DNA of 64,000 nucleotides from Streptomyces sp. CBMA29. Lineage in GTDB: Bacteria > Actinomycetota > Actinomycetes > Streptomycetales > Streptomycetaceae. Positions within the stretch are counted from its first letter, which is position 1, and each line of letters opens with the position of its first letter. Made by a program: the position numbers and the translations under genes. Under the pieces are notes generated by a model. That model ran no database searches and was not told the DNA's origin. It worked only from the letters and a program-made list of their open reading frames with translations. The stretch covers positions 1 to 64,000 of the forward strand of contig NZ_MECL01000204.1 of assembly GCF_014596445.1 (NCBI RefSeq). The letters run 5' to 3'. Positions 7,788 to 17,449 of this stretch are shown here, piece after piece.

Positions 7788-9728
7788 ATGACCGCGTCGG
7801 CCGCCACCACCACTCCGCATCCGCTCGACCCGCTGACCGCCGACGAGATCGACACGGCCCGCGCCGTACTGGAGGCGGAGGGCCTGGTGTCCGACGCCAC
7901 CCGCTTCCCGCTCGTCCTGCCCGACGAGCCCGACCGGCACGCCGCGCTCGCCCACCGCGACGGCGACGCCTTCACCCGCCGGGTACGTGTCACGCTGCTC
8001 GACTCCGCCACCGGCCGCGCCGCCGAGGCCCTGGTCGACGTCACCTCGCGCCTGCTGCTCGCCCACCGTGACCTGGACCCGGCCACCGACGGCCAACCGC
8101 CGCTGCTGTTCGAGGAGTACGAGACCTGCGACGAGATCGTCAAGGCCGACCCCGCCTGGCGCGCGGCGATGGCCGAGCGCGGCGTCACCGACACCTCGCT
8201 GGTGATCGCGGCGCCGCTCGCCGCGGGCAACTTCGGCATCGCCTCCGAGACCGGCCGCCGCATGCTGCGCTCGCTGACCTTCCTGCGCTGCGACGAGAGC
8301 GACAACCCGTTCGCCCACCCGGTCGGCGGCCTGGTCGCCGAGGTCGACCTGATCGAGCGGCGCGTCGTACGCCTCATCGACACCGGCGCCGTCCCCACGC
8401 CCGCCCAATGCGGGCGCTACGAGGCCGAGTTCAACAGACCGGCCCGCACCGACCTGCGCCCGCTGGAGATCGGCCAGCCGGAGGGACCGTCCTTCACGCT
8501 CGAAGGCCCCGTGCTGAGCTGGCAGAACTGGCGGCTGCGGCTGGACTTCAACGCCCGTGAGGGCTTGGTGCTGCACCGGATCACCCACCGCGACGGCGAC
8601 CGCGACCGGCTCGTCCTGCACCGCGCCTCGATCGCCGAGATGGCCGTGCCGTACGCGGAGCCCGACGCGGCCCGCAACTGGGTCTGCTACCTGGACGCGG
8701 GCGAGTACCTGCTCGGCCGCAACGCCAACGCGCTGCGCCTGGGCTGCGACTGCCTCGGCGAGATCGCGTACGTGGACGCCGTGCTGGCCGACGACCTCGG
8801 CCGCCCCGAGACGCTGAGCAACGCGATCTGCGTCCACGAGGAGGACGCCGGGCTGCTGTGGAAGCACACCAACATCTTCGACAACTTCGCGGTGGACAGC
8901 CGCCGTTCGCGCCGCCTGGTGATCTCCTACATCGCCACCCTCGGCAACTACGACTACGGCTTCTACTGGTATCTCCACCAGGACGGCACGATCGCCTTCG
9001 AGGCCAAGGCCACCGGGCTCGTGCAGACGTCGGCCGCCGTGCCGGGTCAGGGCTCGCCGCACGCCACCGAGATCGCGCCGGGGCTGCTCGCGCCGTACCA
9101 CCAGCATCTGTTCTGCGCCCGGCTCGACGTGGCGGTGGACGGCCCAGCCAACACGGTCGAGGAAGTGGACGTCGTACGGCTGCCGATGGGCCCTGGCAAC
9201 CCGAACGGCAACGCCTTCACCACGCGCGCCACCGCGGTGGCCGACAGCGGTGACGCGGGCCGGGTCGCCGACCCGGCGGTCGGGCGGCGCTGGCGGATCA
9301 GCAACCCCGGCTCGCTCAACCGCATGGGACAACCGGTCGCGTACACCCTGCTGCCCGACGCGGGACCGACGCTGCTCGCGCAGCCCGGCTCACCGGTCGC
9401 CGAGCGCGTCACGTACGCCACCAAGCACCTGTGGGTGACCCGCTACCGCCCCGAGCGGCACTATCCGGACGGCGACTACCCCAACCAGCACCGGGGCGGG
9501 GCCGGCGTCGGGCAGTGGTCGCGGCCGGGCGAGGCGCTGGAGGACACCGACCTCACGCTGTGGCACGCCTTCGGGCCGACGCATCTGCCGCGCCTGGAGG
9601 ACTGGCCGGTGATGCCGGTGGACACCTGCGGTTTCACGCTGAGACCGACCGGCTTCTTCGACCGCAATCCCACGCTCGACCTGCCCCGGGAGACCGGACG
9701 CGGCTCCGGCGGCCACTGCCACCTGTGA
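7788..9728 (+). CDS. copper-containing primary-amine oxidase
   Basis: A 646-residue enzyme of the copper/topaquinone amine oxidase family. It oxidises primary amines to aldehydes with release of ammonia and hydrogen peroxide. The cofactor precursor tyrosine is in TLGNYDY (about residue 388). The catalytic base is the Asp in YLDAGEYLLG (about 303). The copper ligands are the two His of YHQHLF (438, 440) and the His of GPTHLPR (599). Length and motif order match the Arthrobacter-type enzymes. ATG 7788 has a full AGGAGG upstream. There is no signal peptide, so it is cytoplasmic. With the upstream permease it forms a probable amine uptake and degradation pair giving nitrogen and carbon. Confidence 0.95.
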   Translation: MTASAATTTPHPLDPLTADEIDTARAVLEAEGLVSDATRFPLVLPDEPDRHAALAHRDGDAFTRRVRVTLLDSATGRAAEALVDVTSRLLLAHRDLDPATDGQPPLLFEEYETCDEIVKADPAWRAAMAERGVTDTSLVIAAPLAAGNFGIASETGRRMLRSLTFLRCDESDNPFAHPVGGLVAEVDLIERRVVRLIDTGAVPTPAQCGRYEAEFNRPARTDLRPLEIGQPEGPSFTLEGPVLSWQNWRLRLDFNAREGLVLHRITHRDGDRDRLVLHRASIAEMAVPYAEPDAARNWVCYLDAGEYLLGRNANALRLGCDCLGEIAYVDAVLADDLGRPETLSNAICVHEEDAGLLWKHTNIFDNFAVDSRRSRRLVISYIATLGNYDYGFYWYLHQDGTIAFEAKATGLVQTSAAVPGQGSPHATEIAPGLLAPYHQHLFCARLDVAVDGPANTVEEVDVVRLPMGPGNPNGNAFTTRATAVADSGDAGRVADPAVGRRWRISNPGSLNRMGQPVAYTLLPDAGPTLLAQPGSPVAERVTYATKHLWVTRYRPERHYPDGDYPNQHRGGAGVGQWSRPGEALEDTDLTLWHAFGPTHLPRLEDWPVMPVDTCGFTLRPTGFFDRNPTLDLPRETGRGSGGHCHL

Positions 9729-9793
9729 CGCGGTACGCGACGGCGACCGCCGAAGGCGGGACCGAAGGCGAGCGGACCGGTTGAGCGAACGGA

Positions 9794-9817
9794 CTGGCTG
9801 AGCGAGCGCTCAGTCAG
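9794..9817. promoter_or_regulatory. palindromic operator upstream of the CoA-transferase operon
   Basis: A 24-bp inverted repeat with 10 of 11 positions paired around a two-base centre; the core is TGAGCG AG CGCTCA. It ends three bases before the -35 box at 9821. Its form resembles operators of TetR-family regulators of acyl-CoA metabolism. The regulator is not adjacent, and the MerR at 14.6 kb is an alternative binder. Confidence 0.6.
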
Positions 9818-9820
9818 CTC

Positions 9821-9849
9821 TTGCCAAGACTGGAACACGTTCCTAGCAT
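9821..9849 (+). promoter_or_regulatory. promoter giving a leaderless mRNA
   Basis: TTGCCA (9821-9826), 17-base spacer, TAGCAT (9844-9849). The expected transcription start is at 9856-9857, exactly the GTG start codon of the CoA-transferase gene. Confidence 0.7.
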
Positions 9850-9856
9850 CATTGAT

Positions 9857-10999
9857 GTGACATCAGAATTGTCAAACCGGGGCGCGGCGCCTGACGGCCC
9901 GCTGGCGGGCGTCCGCGTCGTCGAACTGGCCGGGATCGGTCCGGGACCGTTCGCCGCGATGCTCCTCGCCGATCTCGGCGCCGATGTCGTACGGGTGGAC
10001 CGGCCGGGCGGCGCGGGCCTCGGCGTCGCGCCCGAGCACGACCTCACCAACCGCAACAAGCGCTCGGTGCGGGTCGACCTCAAGGCGGACCGGGGACCCG
10101 CGACCGTACTCGACCTGGCCGAGCGCGCCGACATCCTCATCGAGGGCTACCGGCCGGGTGTCGCCGAGCGGCTGGGCGTCGGCCCCGACGCGTGCCTGGC
10201 CCGCAATCCGCGGCTCGTCTACGGCCGGATGACCGGCTGGGGCCAGCGGGGCCCGCTGGCCGACACCGCGGGACACGACATCGCCTACCTCGCGGTGACC
10301 GGCGCGCTCGGCATGACGGGACCGGCCGACGGACCGCCGGTCGCTCCCGCCAATCTCCTCGGCGACTACGCGGGCGGCTCCCTCTACCTGGTCACCGGCG
10401 TCCTCGCCGCCCTCCACCACGCCCGCGCGCACGGCGAGGGACAGGTCGTGGACGCCGCGATCGTCGACGGCGTCGCGCACCTCACCACGATGATCCACGC
10501 CATCCTCGCCACCGGCCGCTGGCAGGACAGGCGCGGCGCCAACCTCCTGGACGGCGGCACCCCCTTCTACGGCGTCTACGAGACCTCCGACGGCCGGTAC
10601 ATGGCGGTCGGCGCTCTGGAACAGCGCTTCTACGACGAATTCGTCCGGCTGCTGGACCTGGCGCCGCGGGACGCGGCCCTGCGCACGGAACCCGGCCGCT
10701 GGCACGACCTGCGCGCCGCCCTCGCGGCCCGCTTCCGTACCCGTACCCGCGAGGAGTGGACACGCGTCTTCGACGGGACGGACGCGTGCGTGGCGCCCGT
10801 ACTCTCGTTGGGTGAGGCCCCGCATCACCCGCATCTGGCCGCCCGCGGCACCTTCACCGAGGCGGCCGGGACCGTGCAGCCCGCGCCCGCGCCGCGCCTG
10901 TCCGCGACACCGGGCACCCTGCGCCGACCGCCCGCGCTGCCCGGCGCGCACACCGCGGAGGTCGCCCGCGACTGGGACACCCCCGCGCTGCTGGACTGA
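9857..10999 (+). CDS. CaiB/BaiF-type CoA-transferase or alpha-methylacyl-CoA racemase
   Basis: A 380-residue class III CoA-transferase-fold protein. The N-terminus reads PLAGVRVVELAGIGPGPFAAMLLADLGADVVRVDRP, the classical opening of the family split here over the nucleotide-binding part. It is followed by NRNKRSVRVDLK, GYRPGVAERLGVGPD and the segment GHDIAYLAVTGALGMTG, which carries the catalytic Asp region in racemases. The sequence looks closer to alpha-methylacyl-CoA racemase, which epimerises 2-methyl-branched acyl-CoAs before beta-oxidation. GTG 9857 is chosen because the promoter at 9821-9849 would start the mRNA there; the TTG at 9821 is part of the -35 box. It is first in an operon with thiolase and FadB genes. 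Confidence 0.85.
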   Translation: MTSELSNRGAAPDGPLAGVRVVELAGIGPGPFAAMLLADLGADVVRVDRPGGAGLGVAPEHDLTNRNKRSVRVDLKADRGPATVLDLAERADILIEGYRPGVAERLGVGPDACLARNPRLVYGRMTGWGQRGPLADTAGHDIAYLAVTGALGMTGPADGPPVAPANLLGDYAGGSLYLVTGVLAALHHARAHGEGQVVDAAIVDGVAHLTTMIHAILATGRWQDRRGANLLDGGTPFYGVYETSDGRYMAVGALEQRFYDEFVRLLDLAPRDAALRTEPGRWHDLRAALAARFRTRTREEWTRVFDGTDACVAPVLSLGEAPHHPHLAARGTFTEAAGTVQPAPAPRLSATPGTLRRPPALPGAHTAEVARDWDTPALLD

Positions 11000-11082
11000 G
11001 ACCGTACGGCCCCCGGGCGGCACCTACCGACCGCTCCCCAGGACCAGGACCCTCCCGCCCCACCCTCCAGAAAGGCACGACG

Positions 11083-12297
<1,215 letters not shown>

Positions 12298-12346
12298 CCC
12301 TGCCCTCCCACGCGCCCCCTCACGGATCCAACGGAGCCCGAAGACC

Positions 12347-14521
12347 ATGAGCGAGTCCACCACCATCCGCTGGGAGCAGGACACCGACGGCATCGTCACC
12401 CTGGTCCTGGACGACCCCGCGCAGTCCGCGAACACCATGAACGCGGCCTTCGCCGATTCCCTCGACGCCACCCTCGACCGCCTCGAAGCCGAACTCGACG
12501 GCGTACGCGGCATCATCGTCACCTCCGCGAAGAAGACCTTCTTCGCGGGCGGCGACCTGCGCGACCTGATCCGCGCCACCCCGGAGAACGCGGCCGACGT
12601 GCTCGCCGGATCGCTGCGGATCAAGCGCCGCCTGCGCCGTCTGGAAACCCTCGGCAAGCCGGTCGTCGCGGCCATCAACGGAGCGGCGCTCGGCGGCGGT
12701 TACGAGATCGCGCTGGCCTGCCACCACCGCATCGCGCTCGACACGCCCGGCACCAAGATCGGCCTGCCCGAGGTGACGCTCGGCCTGCTGCCCGGCGGCG
12801 GCGGAGTCGTCCGCACCGTCCGGCTGCTCGGCATCGCGGACGCACTGCTGAAGGTCCTGCTCCAGGGCCGGCAGTACGCGCCGCAGCGCGCTCTCGAGGC
12901 CGGTCTCATCCACGAGGTCGCCACCGACCGGGACGCCATGCTGGCGAGCGCGCGGGCGTACGTCCTGACGCACCCCGACGCCCGGCAGCCCTGGGACACC
13001 CCCGGCTACAAGATCCCCGGCGGCACCCCGAAGAGCCCCGCCTTCGCGGCGAATCTGCCGGCCTTCCCCGCGAATCTGCGCAAGCAGCTCGCGGGCGCGC
13101 CCTACCCGGCGCCGTTGGCGATCCTGTCCGCCGCCGTCGAGGGCTCGCAGGTCGACATCGACACCGCCACCCTCATCGAGGCCCGCTACTTCACCGAGCT
13201 GGCCTGCGGCCGGACCTCGAAGAACATGATCCAGGCGTTCTTCTTCGACATGCAGGCCGTCAACTCCGGTGCCAGCCGCCCCGAGGGCGTGCCGGTCCGG
13301 CCGGTCACCAAGGTCGCCGTCCTCGGCGCGGGCATGATGGGCGCGGGCATCGCGTACTCCTGCGCGCGCGCCGGGATCGACGTCGTCCTCAAGGACGTCA
13401 CCGCGGAGGCCGCCGAGCGCGGCAAGGCGTATTCGGTGACGCTGCTCGACAAGGCGCTGGCCAAGGGCCGCACCACCCCGCGGAAGCGGGACGCGCTGCT
13501 CGCCCGGATCACCCCGACCGCCGATCCGGCGGACCTGGCGGGCTGTGACGCCGTCATCGAGGCGGTCTTCGAGGACGCCACGCTCAAGCACAAGGTCTTC
13601 CAGGAGATCGAGCACATCGTGGCGCCCGACGCGCTGCTCTGCTCCAACACCTCCACGCTGCCCATCTCGGCGCTCGCCGAAGGCGTGCGGCGGCAGGACG
13701 ACTTCATCGGCCTGCACTTCTTCTCGCCGGTCGACAAGATGCCGCTGGTGGAGATCATCAGGGGCGAGGGGACCGGCGACGAGGCGCTGGCCCGCGCCTT
13801 CGACCTGGTGCGGCAGATCCGCAAGACGCCGATCGTCGTCAACGACTCACGCGGCTTCTTCACCTCCCGCGTCATCGGCCACTTCATCAACGAGGGCGTC
13901 GCCATGGTCGGCGAGGGCGTCGCGGCGGCCTCCGTCGAACAGGCCGCGGCCCAGGCGGGCTACCCGGCCAAGGTGCTGTCGCTCCTCGACGAGCTGACGC
14001 TCACCCTGCCGCGCAAGATCCGCCGCGAGACGCGTACCGCGATCGAGGCGGAGGGCGGTCAGTGGCAGGAGCACCCGGCCGAGCGGGTCATCGACCGCAT
14101 GGTGGACGAGTTCGAGCGGACCGGACGCAGCGGCGGCGCGGGCTTCTACGACTACGCCGACGGCCGCCGTACCCGGCTGTGGCCCGGTCTTGCGGAGCAT
14201 TTCGGTAAACCCGGCATCGAGATCCCGATGCGCGACATGCAGGAGCGGATGCTCTTCGCGGAGTCCCTGGACACGGTCCGGCTGCTCGAAGAAGGGGTCC
14301 TCACCTCGGTCGCCGACGCCAACATCGGCTCCGTCCTCGGCATCGGCTTCCCCGCCTGGACCGGCGGCGTCCTTCAGTACATCAACGGCTACGAGGGCGG
14401 CGTCGCGGGCTTCACCGCCCGCGCCCGCGAACTGGCCGCCGCCTATGGCGAGCGTTTCGCACCGCCCGCGCTGCTGGTGGCGAAGGCCGAGAGCGGGGAG
14501 ACGTTCACGGACGGGCGCTGA
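12347..14521 (+). CDS. fadB: FadB-like enoyl-CoA hydratase / 3-hydroxyacyl-CoA dehydrogenase fusion
   Basis: A 724-residue multifunctional beta-oxidation enzyme. Residues about 10-200 are an enoyl-CoA hydratase (FFAGGDLRDL, then INGAALGGGYEIALA and GLPEVTLGLLPGGGG). Residues about 320-510 are the NAD-binding part of the dehydrogenase (VAVLGAGMMGAGIAYSCARAG). About 510-700 is its C-terminal helical domain with FTSRVIGHFINEG. Together with the thiolase it can carry out three successive steps from enoyl-CoA to shortened acyl-CoA. It is the last gene of the operon. The short space to the convergent MerR gene holds a 12-bp GC-rich unit repeated with a 16-base period (14535-14562), without a clear terminator stem. 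Confidence 0.95.
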   Translation: MSESTTIRWEQDTDGIVTLVLDDPAQSANTMNAAFADSLDATLDRLEAELDGVRGIIVTSAKKTFFAGGDLRDLIRATPENAADVLAGSLRIKRRLRRLETLGKPVVAAINGAALGGGYEIALACHHRIALDTPGTKIGLPEVTLGLLPGGGGVVRTVRLLGIADALLKVLLQGRQYAPQRALEAGLIHEVATDRDAMLASARAYVLTHPDARQPWDTPGYKIPGGTPKSPAFAANLPAFPANLRKQLAGAPYPAPLAILSAAVEGSQVDIDTATLIEARYFTELACGRTSKNMIQAFFFDMQAVNSGASRPEGVPVRPVTKVAVLGAGMMGAGIAYSCARAGIDVVLKDVTAEAAERGKAYSVTLLDKALAKGRTTPRKRDALLARITPTADPADLAGCDAVIEAVFEDATLKHKVFQEIEHIVAPDALLCSNTSTLPISALAEGVRRQDDFIGLHFFSPVDKMPLVEIIRGEGTGDEALARAFDLVRQIRKTPIVVNDSRGFFTSRVIGHFINEGVAMVGEGVAAASVEQAAAQAGYPAKVLSLLDELTLTLPRKIRRETRTAIEAEGGQWQEHPAERVIDRMVDEFERTGRSGGAGFYDYADGRRTRLWPGLAEHFGKPGIEIPMRDMQERMLFAESLDTVRLLEEGVLTSVADANIGSVLGIGFPAWTGGVLQYINGYEGGVAGFTARARELAAAYGERFAPPALLVAKAESGETFTDGR

Positions 14522-14571
14522 GGTCCAAGCGCTCCGGGGCTCCGGGACTACGGGGCTCCGGGGCTCAGGCG

Positions 14572-15303
14572 CTACGGGGAATGCCGCGGGTTCTGCCCGG
14601 GGTCCGGCTTCGGCGGGGGCACCGGCCAGGCCCGCAGCTCCTCCTTCAGCGACCGCTGGAAGGCGGTGACCAGCGCCTGTACGACCAGCGGCTGCATCTG
14701 GGCCGACAGCGACCGCATCCGCTCCGGACGGTCCGGCTCCCCCACCTCGTCCAGGAAGATCCGGCCCAGCTCGTGCGCGGCGGCCCGCGCGTGCTCCAGC
14801 ATCACCTCGCGCGCGGCCAGGATCGTCTCCACGGGGAAGGGCACGTCCAGCAGACGCACCCCCAGGTGCAGGATGCCCGGATCCACCCGGAAGGCGTCGG
14901 GGTCGTCGGTGCGCTCCAGCACGTTCATGGCGGCGAGCCGGTCCAGGTCCGCGTCGTCCAGCGGACGCCCCGCGCGGCGTTCGAGCCGCTCCCGGTCGAT
15001 CTCCTGGCTGCCCTCCGGCAGCCAGGACGCCACCAGGGCGCGGTGGATCGCCAGGTCGTGGGCGCTGATGCCGGCGGGGAGCTGCTGGAGATAACGCTCG
15101 ATCGCCGCCAGGGTGAGGCCCTGGTGCCGCAACTCCTCGATCAGCGCCAGCCGCGACAGATGCGCGGCGCCGTATCGGCCCACCCGGCGCGGACCGATGT
15201 CGGGCGGCGTGAGCAGGCCGCGGGCGCTGTAGAAGCGGACGGTGCGCACCGTCACCCCGGCGCGGGCGGCCAGCTCGTCGATGGTGAGCGGGGTCTGGGG
15301 CAC
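14572..15303 (-). CDS. MerR-family transcriptional regulator
   Basis: A 243-residue regulator. The N-terminal winged helix is seen in TIDELAARAGVTVRTVRFYSARGLL, followed by GRYGAAHLSRLALIEELRHQGLTLAAIERYL, as in MerR proteins. The C-terminal 150 residues are a helical effector domain without a metal-binding Cys cluster, so it more likely senses an organic ligand. It faces the beta-oxidation operon and may regulate it. GTG 15303 is chosen because homology starts there and a promoter six bases upstream would give a leaderless mRNA. The gene is divergent from the M1 peptidase gene. Confidence 0.88.
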   Translation of the reverse strand: MPQTPLTIDELAARAGVTVRTVRFYSARGLLTPPDIGPRRVGRYGAAHLSRLALIEELRHQGLTLAAIERYLQQLPAGISAHDLAIHRALVASWLPEGSQEIDRERLERRAGRPLDDADLDRLAAMNVLERTDDPDAFRVDPGILHLGVRLLDVPFPVETILAAREVMLEHARAAAHELGRIFLDEVGEPDRPERMRSLSAQMQPLVVQALVTAFQRSLKEELRAWPVPPPKPDPGQNPRHSP

Positions 15304-15306
15304 CTG

Positions 15307-15338
15307 GACAGTATCGCTGTCGCACCAGCGCTGTGAAA
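15307..15338 (-). promoter_or_regulatory. leaderless promoter and dyad of the MerR gene
   Basis: On the minus strand TTTCAC (15333-15338), 17-base spacer, GATACT (15310-15315), then six bases to the GTG. A dyad GACAG-5-CTGTC (15307-15321) covers the -10 box and is a candidate autoregulatory site. Confidence 0.6.
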
Positions 15339-15399
15339 GTCCTCGCAGGCCGTACGGCGGACGCCTCCGCCCGGCCCCGGGCCTCGTACGCTGGCCCGC

Positions 15400-16866
15400 G
15401 TGCGCCTGTTTCCGCCGCCGCGCGCGGCCCTGCCGATCCTGCTCGCGTGCTCCTTGTCGTGCTGCCTGTCGTGCTCCGGCGGCGGCACGGCGGCCCCCGA
15501 CCGTACGGGCCCCGCCGCGAGCAGCGCGGGTACGGGCGGCACGGATGTCGGCGCGCCCGGCGTCGGGGACCGGCTCTTCCCCGGGGCGGGGAACGGTGGA
15601 TACGACGTCACGCACTACGGCCTCGACCTCGCGTACGACCCCGGCTCAGGAAAGCTGCGCGGCACAGCGGTCGTCACCGTCACCGCCACCCAGCCGCTCG
15701 CCCGCTTCAACCTCGACCTGTCCGGGTTCACCGTCACCCGCGTCACCGTGGACGGGCGGACCGCCGCCGTGGACCGCGACGGCACCGAGATGAGGGTGCG
15801 GCCCGTGACACCGCTGCGCGACGGCGCGCGCTTCGAGACGACCGTGACGTACGAAGGCGTCCCGCCGACCCTCACCGACCCGGACGGCTCGCACGAGGGC
15901 TGGTTCCGTACCGACGACGGCGCGCTCGCCCTGGGCGAACCGGTCGGCGCCATGGCCTGGTTCCCTTCGAACAACCACCCCTCGGACAAGGCCGCCTACG
16001 ACATCACCGTCACCGTCCCCCATGGCCTCACCGCCGTGTCCAACGGCGAACTGGTCGACAGCGAGAGCGCGAGCGGTCGGACCGCTTTCCACTGGCGCAG
16101 CAAGGAGCCGATGGCGACCTATCTGGCCACCGTCGCCATCGGGCACTTCGACATCACGCGGTCCCGTACCGGTGGCGGCGTGCCGGTCTACGTCGCGGTC
16201 GACCCGCGCTCCGACGATCCGACGACGGCGGCGGCACTGCGCCGTATCCCGGAGATCGTCGACTGGGAGAGCGGGCTGTTCGGGCCCTATCCCTTCTCGT
16301 CCGTCGGCGCGATCGTCGACCACCTGCCGAGCGGGCGCGTCGGGTACGCGCTGGAGGCCCAGACGAAGCCGGTCTTCCCCGGCGACGGCGAGCCGGGCGA
16401 CCCCGCCGTACCGTTGGACACCCTCGTCCACGAACTGTCCCACCAGTGGTTCGGCGACTCCGTCACGCCCGCCGCCTGGCAGGACATGTGGCTCAACGAA
16501 GGTTTCGCGACCTACACCGAATGGCTCTGGCAGGAGCACGAGGGCGGGCGCACCGTCGAGCAGAGCGCCGCAGCGGCCCTCGCCGACCCCGCCAACAGCG
16601 CCTTCCCGCCCGCCGCGCCGCCCGGCCCCGACCGCATCTCCGACGCCCCCGTCTACGGCGGCGGCGCCCTCGTCCTCTACCAACTCCGCGAAACCCTCGG
16701 CCCGACCGTCTTCGCCACCCTCCTGCGCACCTGGCCCGCCGCCCGCCGCCACGGCAACGCCACCACAGCCGACTTCACCGCCTTCTGCCAGCACCTCACC
16801 CCCCACAACCTCACCCCCCTGTTCACCGCCTGGCTCCACACCACCCACCACCCGTCGGTGCCGTAG
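15400..16866 (+). CDS. secreted M1-family metallopeptidase, lipoprotein
   Basis: A 488-residue aminopeptidase-N-like zinc enzyme. The N-terminus is a lipoprotein signal peptide with a Cys-rich lipobox region (LACSLSCCLSCSGGG), so it is expected to be membrane-anchored on the outer face. The beta-sheet domain (about 50-230) contains HYGLDLAYDPGSGKLRG. The catalytic domain has HELSHQWFGD (HExxH) and the third ligand Glu in WLNEGFATYTE. It lacks the large C-terminal helical domain of full aminopeptidase N, as do many actinobacterial short M1 proteins. The family GAMEN substrate motif appears as GYALEAQ. GTG 15400 lies seven bases after a TACGCT -10 box, which suggests a leaderless mRNA. Confidence 0.9.
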   Translation: MRLFPPPRAALPILLACSLSCCLSCSGGGTAAPDRTGPAASSAGTGGTDVGAPGVGDRLFPGAGNGGYDVTHYGLDLAYDPGSGKLRGTAVVTVTATQPLARFNLDLSGFTVTRVTVDGRTAAVDRDGTEMRVRPVTPLRDGARFETTVTYEGVPPTLTDPDGSHEGWFRTDDGALALGEPVGAMAWFPSNNHPSDKAAYDITVTVPHGLTAVSNGELVDSESASGRTAFHWRSKEPMATYLATVAIGHFDITRSRTGGGVPVYVAVDPRSDDPTTAAALRRIPEIVDWESGLFGPYPFSSVGAIVDHLPSGRVGYALEAQTKPVFPGDGEPGDPAVPLDTLVHELSHQWFGDSVTPAAWQDMWLNEGFATYTEWLWQEHEGGRTVEQSAAAALADPANSAFPPAAPPGPDRISDAPVYGGGALVLYQLRETLGPTVFATLLRTWPAARRHGNATTADFTAFCQHLTPHNLTPLFTAWLHTTHHPSVP

Positions 16867-16917
16867 CCCGCCAAAAGTCCAGGGCGCGTTGTCAGTGGTC
16901 GCGGCTACCGTGAGGTC

Positions 16918-17397
16918 ATGGGGGAGATCACGTACGTACGGGGAGACGCCACCTCACCACACGGCAAGGGCGTCAAGGTCATCGCGCATGTCTGCAACGA
17001 CTTGGGCGGCTGGGGAAAGGGGTTCGTCGTCGCCGTCTCGCGGCGCTGGCCGGAGCCGGAGGCCGCCTATCGGAGCTGGCACCGCGAGCGGGCGCGCAAC
17101 GACTTCGGGCTCGGCGCGCTGCAATTGGTGAGGGTCGGCAGCTATGTGTGGGTGGCCAACATGATCGGCCAGCGCGGCACGCGTACCGGAAGCAAGGGGG
17201 TGCCGGTGCGGTACGAGGCGATAGACGCCGCCCTCGCGCCGCTCGGCGACCGGGCGTTGGAACTGGGCGCGTCCGTGCACATGCCGCGAATCGGCTGCGG
17301 GCTGGCTGGCGGGCGGTGGGCGCGGGTCGAACCGCTGGTGACGGCGCGGCTCGTGGAGCGCGGCGTGGCCGTCACGGTCTACGACCATGACGGCTGA
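16918..17397 (+). CDS. macrodomain protein (ADP-ribose binding)
   Basis: A 159-residue single macrodomain. The ADP-ribose pocket is seen in YVRGDAT, AHVCNDLGGWGKGFVVAVSRRWP and the C-terminal MPRIGCGLAGGRW. The NDxGxWGKGF pattern places it near the ALC1/TARG1/DarG group, whose members remove ADP-ribose from proteins or from DNA bases. There is no partner DarT-like transferase beside it. ATG 16918 is preceded by TACCGT at a distance fitting a leaderless start; a GAGGT three bases upstream is too close to be a good ribosome-binding site. Confidence 0.9.
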   Translation: MGEITYVRGDATSPHGKGVKVIAHVCNDLGGWGKGFVVAVSRRWPEPEAAYRSWHRERARNDFGLGALQLVRVGSYVWVANMIGQRGTRTGSKGVPVRYEAIDAALAPLGDRALELGASVHMPRIGCGLAGGRWARVEPLVTARLVERGVAVTVYDHDG

Positions 17398-17449
17398 GCC
17401 GGGGCTCGCAAAGGGCTTGCGGCGGTGCGGAGTTCGGGCCGAGGGGAGT

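Noticed and set aside
5045..9728. Hypothetical protein, permease and amine oxidase as one operon.
   Set aside because: A strong hairpin with a T-run at 7682-7725 separates permease and oxidase, so a single transcript is doubtful although the functions fit.
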